A DNA stretch of 11,842 nucleotides from Gordonibacter sp036659115. Its GTDB lineage: Bacteria > Actinomycetota > Coriobacteriia > Coriobacteriales > Eggerthellaceae. Position 1 is the stretch's first letter, and each line of letters begins with the position of its first letter. This document shows, one piece after another, positions 1 through 7,101 of the stretch. Location of the stretch: the NCBI RefSeq assembly GCF_036659115.1, contig NZ_JAVXDF010000074.1, one strand, 5' to 3'. The notes below the pieces were generated by a model. That model was not told the DNA's origin. It was given only the letters and a program-made list of their open reading frames with translations, and made no database searches. Made by a program: the position numbers and the translations under genes.

Positions 1-369
1 CAGTATAGCGCAAGGCAAGCGGGCAGAGGCAGGCCGCCTGGACAGTGTGCGAAACAAGCGGAAGGCATGTCGTTGCCGCAGCAGGTCTACAGTGAAAAGG
101 TCTGCGCTGCGCCCTGCGTACTCCGCGTTTTTTGGCGAATACCGAAACAGAAAGCCTTTCGCTCTTACCTGATGAGACGAATATGGCAGCGCACAATACA
201 GAGCAGAGGCCCGACCCTGTCCTCAATCAGCAAAACAACAACCGGACGCTGACAGTACCGTTGCGCTTTCGCGGGCGCAGGCGCGCCGCGACTATGCTAG
301 GGGCCAGCAACCAAGAGGGCGCGGCCGCCAGTGCGGCACCCGCTTGACGAGAACACGGAGGAGCACCTC
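1..369. other. Left intergenic region without a supported gene
   Basis: I find no convincing gene here. A short forward frame stays open from the window edge to 252, but its third positions are not GC-biased like those of the neighbours and no family is recognisable. A T6 run at 129-134 follows GC-rich sequence but no clean long stem. The region holds a probable leftward promoter at 2-13 and, near its right end, a weak TATGCT -10-like hexamer at 293-298 that could serve the gene starting at 370. It is probably the divergent spacer between the release-factor-like gene and a gene lying left of the window. Confidence 0.5.
2..13 (-). promoter_or_regulatory. Probable leftward promoter -10 at window edge
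   Basis: On the minus strand this reads TTGCGCTATACT, a near-consensus TATACT -10 hexamer preceded by TTGCGC. The same TGCGS-TAYMMT arrangement occurs at four other candidate promoters in this window. It implies a divergent gene beginning left of position 1. No convincing -35 hexamer is visible, and the downstream gene cannot be seen. Confidence 0.4.
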
Positions 370-1557
370 ATGAGAGACCTTGTAAAAGACCGCATTGTAT
401 TCGCGACGGACTTCTCTCCCTTGCTGCCCGACCGGACAGCAAGCCCTGCCGCATCGGTCTACCTGCCCCTGCACGGCGGCGATGACGGCTTCTACCACGA
501 CCGCATCCTGCTGGGGAACTTGGTCGTCGAGGCCAAAAAACAGCTGACAGCAGCCTTCGGCAAGCGCAGTTTCGCGTCGCTTGCCGAGACGCTTGAGTAC
601 ATCGTCGCAAACCCTGCCGAGATCGTCGGCGACAAGGGGGTGCGCGGGCTTGGCGTGCTGGCAACCAATGAGCAAGCCTGCGTCTACCGCCTACCCTTCC
701 CTGTCGAGCCGCGCGTGCAGGTAGGCGAGACGTTCTTCTTGAAGCCACTGCTGCGCGACTTCCAATACGGGTCGCGCTACGTGCTGTTGGGACTATCGGC
801 CGACCGGTTCGCCTTCATCCGCGGGTCGTTCACCTCGCTCGACCGTGCGGTGCTACCCGTTGGCACCGACGACCAGTTCAGCGAGCTCTACCCGCTTGAA
901 TACGACGGACGCCCGGCGCTGGACTACACCACGCTCGAAGGGCATATGTCGCCCTACCACAACTACCGCTCGCGCGACGACGTGCGCAAAGAGGAGTCCG
1001 AGAAGTTCTTCCGCTACGTGGGCGAGACGGTGTCCAAGCACCTCATGCCCGCCTGCGAGGTGCCGGTGGTACTGGTGGCGCTGCCCGAGCACCAGGCCCT
1101 GTTCCGTCGCGTAGCCGATATCGGCTGTTTGCTGGACGAGGGTATCGAGCAAAACGTCGACGAGCTGTCGACGGCCGAGCTCTTGGCTGATGCCGCGGCC
1201 GTTATCGGCCGCGCCCGGGAAGCGCGCGCATCCTCGCTCATCAAGGACTACGCCAACCGCCGCGCTCACGGCGGCAGCACCGACGATGCGGCCGAGATAG
1301 GCATGGCGCTGGTCGAGCGCAAAGTACGTGCGCTGTTCGTCGAGGAGGAGCGCGAACTGCCGGGCACGTTCGACGAGGCCACCGGCAAAGTCTCCCACGA
1401 GACGAAGACCGACCACGGCGAACGCGGCGACCTTGCAGGCAGCGACCTTGCAGACGCGCTCGCGCAGGCGGCACTGCGCCAAGGCGGCGACGTGTACGTG
1501 CTGGCCGCCAGCGACATGCCCACAAAATCCGGTGCAGCTGCCTTGTTCCGCTACTGA
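370..1557 (+). CDS. baeRF-like (archaeo-eukaryotic release factor-related) protein
   Basis: The protein has 395 residues, is soluble, and has no signal peptide. ATG 370 was chosen because GGAGG sits at 357-361, 8 bases upstream; the in-frame ATG at 331 has no ribosome site. The N-terminal ASVYLPLHGG strand (28-37), followed by a charged RILLGNLVVEAKKQL helix (45-59), is typical of bacterial eRF1-like proteins. So is the C-terminal half: AHGGSTDDAAEIGMALVERK (299-318), GGDVYVLAASDMP (372-384) and a terminal LFRY. These blocks resemble baeRF families, closest in my reading to family 3. No GGQ peptidyl-hydrolysis tripeptide is present, so classical peptide release is unlikely. Members of this superfamily are thought to act on ribosomes, perhaps in rescue or modification. 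An in-frame 15-bp micro-duplication lies at 1427-1453. It is followed by dgt after a 117-base gap. Function is inferred from family resemblance only. Confidence 0.68.
   Translation: MRDLVKDRIVFATDFSPLLPDRTASPAASVYLPLHGGDDGFYHDRILLGNLVVEAKKQLTAAFGKRSFASLAETLEYIVANPAEIVGDKGVRGLGVLATNEQACVYRLPFPVEPRVQVGETFFLKPLLRDFQYGSRYVLLGLSADRFAFIRGSFTSLDRAVLPVGTDDQFSELYPLEYDGRPALDYTTLEGHMSPYHNYRSRDDVRKEESEKFFRYVGETVSKHLMPACEVPVVLVALPEHQALFRRVADIGCLLDEGIEQNVDELSTAELLADAAAVIGRAREARASSLIKDYANRRAHGGSTDDAAEIGMALVERKVRALFVEEERELPGTFDEATGKVSHETKTDHGERGDLAGSDLADALAQAALRQGGDVYVLAASDMPTKSGAAALFRY
1427..1453 (+). repeat. Two-copy 15-bp direct repeat inside the baeRF-like gene
   Basis: GCGACCTTGCAG occurs at 1427-1438 and again at 1442-1453. 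The offset of 15 bases keeps the reading frame and yields the repeated peptide GDLAG-SDLAD. It looks like a local slippage duplication in an exposed linker. Confidence 0.75.
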
Positions 1558-1587
1558 GGCCCTGCCTCACAGCACTCAAGACGCGCC

Positions 1588-1597
1588 ATGCGCTACA
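1588..1597 (+). promoter_or_regulatory. Probable dgt promoter (-10 TACAAT)
   Basis: ATGCGCTACAAT-type sequence with the hexamer TACAAT at 1592-1597, about 78 bases before the dgt start. It shares the TGCGC prefix with other candidate promoters in the window. The -35 region is not recognisable. Its presence suggests dgt can be transcribed independently of the upstream gene. The ATG at 1588 is part of this element, not a start codon. Confidence 0.45.
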
Positions 1598-1618
1598 ATA
1601 TCCTCGAACAAGACAGAA

Positions 1619-1652
1619 GCCCTGCCGCGGTGCCCGATTGCAGCGGCAGGGC
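1619..1652 (+). terminator. Hairpin in the dgt leader
   Basis: A perfect 10-bp stem pairs GCCCTGCCGC (1619-1628) with GCGGCAGGGC (1643-1652) across a 14-base loop. No U-tract follows. It lies between the putative -10 and the ribosome site GAGG at 1664-1667, so it could end readthrough from the upstream gene or shape the dgt leader. The structure is seen; the role is inferred. Confidence 0.45.
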
Positions 1653-1674
1653 GACGGCGACCCGAGGACTCCGC

Positions 1675-2922
1675 ATGGAACAGCGCACATCACCGGAAAA
1701 CACGAACCGTATCCCCTATTTGAAGCTCGACGTATCCGTCGAGGAAGCCATCCGCGCCGACCGCGCCGCCGGATGGAAGAACCCTCATGCCTTCGACGAC
1801 GGCCGCGTACTGCGCCGCGAGGCGAAGCAGCACGACGAGGCCACGCTCACCCGCCCTGCTTTCGCGCGCGATATCGAGAAGATACTGAACATGCCGGCCT
1901 ACAACCGCTACGCCGACAAGACGCAGGTGTTCTCGTTCGTGGAAAACGACGACATCTCGCGGCGCGGCCTGCATGTGCAACTGGTCAGCCGCGTGGCGCG
2001 CGGCATCGGATCGCTTTTGGGGCTGAACTGCGAGCTTATCGAGGCCATCGCCCTTGGCCACGATGTGGGCCACACGCCGTTCGGGCACGCGGGCGAGCGC
2101 TACCTGAGCCAAAGCTACCACGCCCGCACCGGGCGCTACTTCAACCACAACGTGCATTCGGTGCGCGTGCTCGACCAGCTGTACCGCCGCAACGTCAGCC
2201 TACAGACGCTCGACGGCGTGCTCTGCCATAACGGCGAGTTCGCCCAGCAGGTGCTGCGCATGGGGGAAACGTACGATTTCGAGGCGCTCGATGGGCTTGT
2301 GGAAGCCTGCACGGCCGAGGAGAACACCATCAAGTGCCTGCGTCCCTCGACACTCGAAGGTTGCGTCGTGCGCGTCAGCGACATGATCGCCTACGTGGGC
2401 AAGGATCGCCAAGATGCCCTCGACATGGGCGTCCTCTCCTCGTATGCGCCCTTCGATTCGGCTGTCATGGGCAAGACGAACGCGGCTATCATCAACAACC
2501 TCACCGTCGACATCGTCAACAACAGCTACGGCACCGACCGCATCGCGCTCAGCCCGGAGATGTTCGACGACTTGAAGCGGGCAAAGAAGCAGAACTACGA
2601 GCTGATCTACCAACGCGAGGGCTTGGCCGAGGGCGACGGCAACGTCGTCGAAGACATGTTCGAGGAGCTGTACGCCCGCCTGTTGGCCGACCTCGAGGCA
2701 GGCGACGAATCGTCGCCCGTGTTCCGGCACCACGTGGACTACCTGGCAGAGAAGTCGGCCTCTATCAAGCGCGAGACGTACCTCGAAACCGAGCCCAACC
2801 AGATCGTGGTGGACTATCTGTCCTCGATGACCGACGGCTACTTCACCTCGCTCTACGCGCACCTGTTCCCGACAAGCGCCAAACACCTCGTCGCACGCGG
2901 GTACTGCGCCGACCTTACTTAG
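1675..2922 (+). CDS. dgt: HD-domain deoxynucleoside triphosphate triphosphohydrolase (dGTPase-like)
   Basis: The protein has 415 residues. It should hydrolyse a dNTP to the deoxynucleoside and inorganic triphosphate in the cytosol, controlling dNTP pools. The HD metal site is complete: H100 in GLHVQLVSRVARGIG, H129-D130 in AIALGHDVGHTPFGHAGE, and D236 in VRVSDMIAYVGKD. The N-terminal RPAFARDIEKILNMPAYNRY block and C-terminal QIVVDYLSSMTDGYF block (376-390) are standard for bacterial dGTPase-like proteins. ATG 1675 is preferred because GAGG at 1664-1667 lies 7 bases upstream; the in-frame ATG at 1588 sits in a promoter-like element without a ribosome site. The substrate may be broader than dGTP, since many homologues are relaxed or allosteric dNTPases. 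The stop overlaps that of the convergent regulator by 4 bases. Confidence 0.9.
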   Translation: MEQRTSPENTNRIPYLKLDVSVEEAIRADRAAGWKNPHAFDDGRVLRREAKQHDEATLTRPAFARDIEKILNMPAYNRYADKTQVFSFVENDDISRRGLHVQLVSRVARGIGSLLGLNCELIEAIALGHDVGHTPFGHAGERYLSQSYHARTGRYFNHNVHSVRVLDQLYRRNVSLQTLDGVLCHNGEFAQQVLRMGETYDFEALDGLVEACTAEENTIKCLRPSTLEGCVVRVSDMIAYVGKDRQDALDMGVLSSYAPFDSAVMGKTNAAIINNLTVDIVNNSYGTDRIALSPEMFDDLKRAKKQNYELIYQREGLAEGDGNVVEDMFEELYARLLADLEAGDESSPVFRHHVDYLAEKSASIKRETYLETEPNQIVVDYLSSMTDGYFTSLYAHLFPTSAKHLVARGYCADLT

Positions 2923-4385
2923 GCGTCCCCCGCCTCTTCCAGCAAGTCGATAAGCTCCTGTTTGTCGTGCACGTCGAGCTTGCGGTACAAGTGGGTCAAA
3001 TGCGTGTTCACCGTGCCGGTAGTCAACCCCAGCTTCGAGCAGATGCGCGGGGTCGAGCGCCCCTTCGCCAGCAGCATCATGATCTCCTGCTCGCGCGGGG
3101 TAAGACCGTGCTGTTCGGCCAGCTTGCTGCATCGGTCGCAAAAGGGACGGCGACCGCCGTTTCCACGACGCCTTGCACCCGCATCGCTGCAAGACAAGCG
3201 CCCGAGAAACCGCTTCGAGGAGAGAACCACGTAAGCGAAGAACAACAGGCAGGTACAGGCCAGCGCAAGGATGCTCAAGAGCTTCGGCGTCAGTTCCAGA
3301 TACGACCCCAGCAAAGCCCCGCCGAACGTACCCGCAAGCGAACCCGCCGTATGGGCACCCCATCCGATACCGAACGCGACCAGTGCCGAGATTCCGTACA
3401 AGCCCGTGATGCGCACCAATGCCGTCCAGATGAGCAAGGTAACCACGCAGTAGATGACCAACGCCAGCAAATCGGCGGCAAATGACCCCAGGTCGAGAAT
3501 GGGCAGCAACAGGAACACGAACGCCAAGGCGAGCGCACTGACTCGGTAGGCCAAAGAGAAATCCAGCTCACTCGACGCAAGCAACGGAGCCACCACTACC
3601 GCCACCGACACGATAGTGGCCAGCAGGAACAGCCATGGATAGCTCCCTTCGCTGATGATGGGCGAAGCATTGAAGAACAGGGCCCGCATGAGGGATTCGG
3701 CAAACGAGAGCACCCCGAGCGACAGCACAGCGCCAACCGAGAACGCCCCCCTGCTCACCCGGCGCGGCTCGATCTCCGGCGACTCGCGCCACACGCCCAG
3801 CACCGTGAACAGCACGAAGCCCACCGCCAAGGGCAAGGCCACGGTCAGCGCCACGCCCACCGGACGAGGCAGTGCCACCGCAAGCGCGAACAGCAGAGCC
3901 GCCAACGTGAAGGCCGAGGCCGTGTTCACAACCGCGCGGGCAATGGGAACGCCCCTGAACACCGATCCCCACGCCAGGTACAAGACCCCCAAGCCCCCGC
4001 CGGCCAAAGTCGAGGCCAACGAGCACCACGGTTGGCGTATAACGTCTATGTCGACGATCACCAGCGTCAGCGTCGCAACCGCCATGACCACCGGAGCCGC
4101 CCACCGCACCAGCGCACTGCGCATGGCACCCATGAACGGCCGCGACGCGAAAGCAGCCAACAGCAGCACTGCAAGCACGCCAACGCTGGAAAACCCCACC
4201 ACGCTGTTGAGGTGGCTCACGTCGTTGCGCATGGAAAAATGAATCGTCGTGCTGAACAGCACGATATAGGCCCACGCCAGGCTCAAGGCAAACCCGAGTG
4301 CGCGAATGTCGAACACATCGGCCAGCGTCACATCGCGCAAATGTCCCCGTAGATGCCCCCAACGCTCAGAAAAACCAGTTCCCAT
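2919..4385 (-). CDS. Membrane-integrated LuxR-family transcriptional regulator
   Basis: The protein has 488 residues. About 12 hydrophobic helices fill residues 30-388 (for example 30-50, 63-81, 124-143, 156-172, 250-269, 302-325, 366-388). A polar linker (389-427) leads to a LuxR-type HTH from LTPREQEIMMLLAKGRS (428-444) through the recognition region TGTVNTHLTHLYRKLDV. This one-piece sensor/activator is greatly expanded in Eggerthellaceae. Where studied in Eggerthella lenta, such proteins beside catechol dehydroxylase genes activate them in response to substrate. Here it is divergent from the reductase operon, so substrate-dependent activation of that operon is the natural inference. The start at 4385 has GGAAGGAAA (4391-4399) as ribosome site. 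The linker carries C399 and a CDRC pair (C416, C419), which could bind a metal or respond to redox state. Confidence 0.88.
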   Translation of the reverse strand: MGTGFSERWGHLRGHLRDVTLADVFDIRALGFALSLAWAYIVLFSTTIHFSMRNDVSHLNSVVGFSSVGVLAVLLLAAFASRPFMGAMRSALVRWAAPVVMAVATLTLVIVDIDVIRQPWCSLASTLAGGGLGVLYLAWGSVFRGVPIARAVVNTASAFTLAALLFALAVALPRPVGVALTVALPLAVGFVLFTVLGVWRESPEIEPRRVSRGAFSVGAVLSLGVLSFAESLMRALFFNASPIISEGSYPWLFLLATIVSVAVVVAPLLASSELDFSLAYRVSALALAFVFLLLPILDLGSFAADLLALVIYCVVTLLIWTALVRITGLYGISALVAFGIGWGAHTAGSLAGTFGGALLGSYLELTPKLLSILALACTCLLFFAYVVLSSKRFLGRLSCSDAGARRRGNGGRRPFCDRCSKLAEQHGLTPREQEIMMLLAKGRSTPRICSKLGLTTGTVNTHLTHLYRKLDVHDKQELIDLLEEAGDA

Positions 4386-4431
4386 TGCTATTTCCTTCCC
4401 CGCCTACAACCCCTTGCCTGCAAGCAGCCTC

Positions 4432-4460
4432 ATTGTAGCGCAAGACACTCATCATATAAA
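4432..4460 (-). promoter_or_regulatory. Probable promoter of the LuxR-type regulator
   Basis: On the minus strand, TTGCGC directly precedes a TACAAT hexamer (4432-4437). With a 17-bp spacer, TTTATA (4455-4460) matches a -35 at 4 of 6 positions. Transcription would start about 50 bases before the ATG at 4385. This is the best-formed promoter in the window. Confidence 0.55.
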
Positions 4461-4467
4461 TCATACG

Positions 4468-4488
4468 TCGACGCAGATAATCGACGCA
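4468..4488. repeat. TCGACGCA direct repeat (candidate operator)
   Basis: TCGACGCA occurs at 4468-4475 and 4481-4488, starts 13 bp apart, separated by GATAA. It lies directly upstream of the regulator's putative -35. It could bind the LuxR protein (autoregulation or divergent activation) or another factor. The repeat is exact; the function is inferred. Confidence 0.45.
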
Positions 4489-4525
4489 TTTCAACAAACG
4501 AGAAAACCTACGATGCAAAACGTGC

Positions 4526-4570
4526 AGGGGAAAGCGTACCGTAAATGACATCGCCTCAGGATATTCCCCT
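4526..4570. repeat. Inverted repeat AGGGGAA / TTCCCCT
   Basis: AGGGGAA (4526-4532) and TTCCCCT (4564-4570) are perfect inverted copies with a 31-base gap. Flanking TGC and TGCA extend the match imperfectly. This could be a split operator upstream of the reductase promoter, or an RNA stem if transcription begins further left. Confidence 0.35.
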
Positions 4571-4579
4571 CTGCAGCGC

Positions 4580-4663
4580 AAAGGCATGGCAAGGTCGCGA
4601 TAGGGGTACCGAGGTCGAGGGAGCAACCGGAAAGGCATCTTGCAGAGGATAAGGGTCGGGGAG
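4580..4663 (+). repeat. Imperfect tandem duplication in the reductase leader
   Basis: Copy 1 has AAAGGCAT (4580-4587), GATAGGGGT (4599-4607) and GGTCGAGGGAG (4613-4623). Copy 2 has AAAGGCAT (4631-4638), GATAAGGGT (4648-4656) and GGTCGGGGAG (4654-4663) in the same order. The copies are offset by about 50 bp and end 23 bases before the start codon. Two activator sites or a folded leader RNA are both possible. Confidence 0.5.
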
Positions 4664-4686
4664 ACCTATCAAAAGGAGGAGGGATT

Positions 4687-7092
4687 ATGGCAGAAATGAC
4701 GAGAAGGACGCTCTTCAAGGGCGCCGCCGCGCTGGGCGCTGCGGCCATGCTCGGCGGCTGTACACCGCAGGGAGGCCTGAAGGAAGCGGACAAGAAGGAA
4801 GGCGGGAAGGCGGCAGGGCAAGATGCCGGCACCGTGGAAGTGAAGCACGCCTGGTGCAAGATGTGCGGCCCCGCCCGCACGCATTGCTCGACGCTCTGCA
4901 CCGTGACTGACGGCCGCTGGACGAACGTGGAGGGCAACCCCGAGGCCGGCAACAACTATGGACGCGGAAGCCGTACGCTGTGCGCCAAGGGCAACTCGGC
5001 TATGCACACCGTCTACACCCCGGAGCGCCTGCTCTATCCCATGAAGCGCACCGGCGAGAAGGGCGAGGGCAAGTTCGAGCAGATCACGTGGGACGAAGCG
5101 CTCGACACCATCGCCGCCAAGCTCAAAGAACAGAAGGAGCAGTACGGAGCCGAGTCCTACGGCGTGCTCTCGCCGCAGTTCTACTCGGTACTCGGCAGCT
5201 TGGGCCGCCGCTTCCTCAACGTGCACGGATCGCCTAACTACCTACACAGCGCCATCTGCAACTCGCAGCGCATGTTCTCGCGCCTGGTGACCATCGGCGG
5301 CCCCGAGCACGCCAAGGCAACCGACACCGCTCCCGGCCAGCTGGGCAAGACCAGGCTCTTGGTGGTATGGGGCTACAACTCCGACAACTCGGCCGTGAAC
5401 CAGGGCAATCCCAACGGGCGCCTGAACGCCCAGGAAAAGGGCATGCAGGTCATCGACATCCGCCCGATGCAGGAGGGCCTGGGCTCACACGCCGACCACT
5501 GGGTGCCCATCATCCCCGGCACCGACGGCGCGCTGGCCATGGCCATTTTGAACACCATCATCGGCCAGGACCTCTACGACCACGACTTCGTGGCGAACTG
5601 GTGCAGCGGCTTTGACGAGCTGGCCGAGCACATGAAGCAGTACACGCCCGAGTGGGCCTCGCCCATCACCGGTGTGCCGGTCGAGAAGATCAATGAGCTG
5701 GCCACACTCATGGGCACCGTGAAGCCCATGGGCATCAACATCGGCAACGGCATCGGCGACCAGTCGGTCGACAGCCACTGGACCGTGGCAACCTGCTGCC
5801 TTATCGAGGCCATCACCGGCAACCTCGGCGTCGCTGGCGGCGGTGGAGCGGGCATGATCATGCCCGAACCCCTCATCAAGACCAAGGGCATCGACCTCTT
5901 ATCCGACCGCCTGCCCGCCAGCGAAGAGGACACGAAAAACGGCTGGATGGCCGGCGTAGCCAAACTCGTGGCACCCGAGACCCCGCGCTGGTTCCAGAAC
6001 ATGAAGACGCAGGAATCCGGACCGACCAGCGCCTACAACAAGGGCCTGCAGTCCATCCTCTCCGAGAAACCCTACCCCTTGCGCTTCGTGTTCGCCCAGT
6101 CGACGAACCCCATATCGGGAACGCGCCAACCCAAGACCATCGAGAAAGCCCTGAAGAAGCTCGACTTCTACGTGGTCATGGACGTGGCCTGGAACTCGTC
6201 ATGCGACTACGCCGATATCGTGTTGCCCGCCACGACGCAGTACGAATCTGCCGACCAGTTCTCCACCAAGAACATGCCTGCCGGCACGTTCATCGGCATC
6301 AACCAGGTAATTTCCGAGCCTCCCGGAGAAACCCGCTCCGACTGGCAGTACTACCTCGACCTGGCCGTGAAAATGGGCTACGGAGACGACTTCTGGGGCG
6401 GTGACATCGACAAGATGCTCTCCGAGCAGCTGGACGGGTCAGGCGTCACGCTCGAGGAGCTGCGCGAGAAGGGCTACGTGTTCAAAGAGCGCACCGACGG
6501 CGCGAAGCCGACCGAACCCGAGTACCAGACCTACGAGAAGATGTTCGCGTCGCTGCCCGGTGGCAAGGTGCAGTGCGTAAACGAATGGATCGGCGGCAAA
6601 CCCAACGCCACCGACTCCGGCACGCTGGAGAAGCTGCCCGTCTACAAGGGCGCGCCCGAGAGCTTGGACGGCACACCCAATCTGGTAGCCGAATACCCGC
6701 TGGTCATCTCTGACGTCCACGCATACCGTCTTTGCAACCACAGCTACTACCACGACGTGCCCTACCTGCGCGAGCTGCAGCCTGAGCCCTGGGTGAAAAT
6801 CAACCCGGCCACGGCGAAGCAGTACGGCATCGCCGACGGCGATTGGATGACCATCACGTCGCCCCACGGCAATATCAAGATGGTGGCGCGCTACTTCGAA
6901 GCCATAGCCCCCAACGTGCTTATGACCAAACGTGGCTGGTGGGAGCCTTGCGAAGAGCTGGGATTGCCCGGCTACGGAACCTTGGACGGCGGCAGTGAGG
7001 TGAACGTACTCTACGACGACACGATCGAGAACTACGACCACTTCACGTCATCCATGGCCAAGCAGACGCTCGTCAAGATCGCGAAAGGTTAG
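4687..7092 (+). CDS. Tat-exported molybdopterin (bis-MGD) oxidoreductase, catalytic subunit
   Basis: The protein has 801 residues and belongs to the DMSO reductase superfamily. The N-terminus carries a Tat signal (TRRTLFK, R6-R7, then an Ala-rich stretch) ending in a lipobox LGGC with C25, so it is probably a Tat-exported lipoprotein on the outer membrane face. Cluster cysteines are C57, C60, C67, C71 and C99. C67-x3-C71-x27-C99 fits the usual Fe-S motif, and the fourth ligand is C60 or C57. By alignment with PsrA/PhsA-type enzymes, C191 in GSPNYLHSAICNSQ is the likely molybdenum (or tungsten) ligand. The pterin-dinucleotide domain covers roughly 665-795 (EPWVKINPATAKQYGIADGD, then GWWEP). 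The ribosome site AAAGGAGGAG precedes ATG 4687. It forms an operon with the ferredoxin subunit, 9 bases on. The substrate is unknown: chalcogen or arsenic oxyanions, S/N-oxides, or catechol-type aromatics are possible. Confidence 0.9.
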   Translation: MAEMTRRTLFKGAAALGAAAMLGGCTPQGGLKEADKKEGGKAAGQDAGTVEVKHAWCKMCGPARTHCSTLCTVTDGRWTNVEGNPEAGNNYGRGSRTLCAKGNSAMHTVYTPERLLYPMKRTGEKGEGKFEQITWDEALDTIAAKLKEQKEQYGAESYGVLSPQFYSVLGSLGRRFLNVHGSPNYLHSAICNSQRMFSRLVTIGGPEHAKATDTAPGQLGKTRLLVVWGYNSDNSAVNQGNPNGRLNAQEKGMQVIDIRPMQEGLGSHADHWVPIIPGTDGALAMAILNTIIGQDLYDHDFVANWCSGFDELAEHMKQYTPEWASPITGVPVEKINELATLMGTVKPMGINIGNGIGDQSVDSHWTVATCCLIEAITGNLGVAGGGGAGMIMPEPLIKTKGIDLLSDRLPASEEDTKNGWMAGVAKLVAPETPRWFQNMKTQESGPTSAYNKGLQSILSEKPYPLRFVFAQSTNPISGTRQPKTIEKALKKLDFYVVMDVAWNSSCDYADIVLPATTQYESADQFSTKNMPAGTFIGINQVISEPPGETRSDWQYYLDLAVKMGYGDDFWGGDIDKMLSEQLDGSGVTLEELREKGYVFKERTDGAKPTEPEYQTYEKMFASLPGGKVQCVNEWIGGKPNATDSGTLEKLPVYKGAPESLDGTPNLVAEYPLVISDVHAYRLCNHSYYHDVPYLRELQPEPWVKINPATAKQYGIADGDWMTITSPHGNIKMVARYFEAIAPNVLMTKRGWWEPCEELGLPGYGTLDGGSEVNVLYDDTIENYDHFTSSMAKQTLVKIAKG

Positions 7093-7101
7093 GGATAAAC
7101 C

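Larger units (their letters stand above)
4386..4686. promoter_or_regulatory. Divergent control region, regulator / reductase operon
   Basis: This 300-base gene-free stretch lies between the two divergent transcription units. From left to right it holds the regulator's ribosome site and promoter, a TCGACGCA direct repeat, an AGGGGAA/TTCCCCT inverted repeat, and an imperfectly duplicated composite element just before the reductase start. No good sigma-A promoter is visible on the plus strand, as expected if the reductase operon depends on an activator. Operator assignments are inferences. Confidence 0.55.

Noticed and set aside
67..252. Short forward open frame in the left intergenic region
   Set aside because: No ribosome site, no recognisable family, and third positions without the GC bias of true genes here.
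1588..1674. N-terminal extension of dgt from ATG 1588
   Set aside because: No ribosome site; the codons span a promoter-like element and a hairpin; ATG 1675 has a well-placed GAGG.
2200..3363. Long minus-strand open frame (387 codons) antisense to dgt
   Set aside because: It lies opposite a clear HD-domain gene and is low-complexity; long antisense frames are expected at this GC content.
2334..3485. Long plus-strand open frame (383 codons) across dgt and the regulator
   Set aside because: Out of frame with dgt and antisense to the LuxR HTH; Arg-rich composition and no domain.
4386..4686. Molybdenum-cofactor riboswitch in the reductase leader
   Set aside because: The leader is repeat-rich, but I cannot build the known aptamer fold from it; a covariance-model search would decide.
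4687..7092. Calling the catalytic subunit a specific catechol dehydroxylase
   Set aside because: Context is suggestive, but no substrate-specific residues can be recognised by eye, so only the superfamily is claimed.
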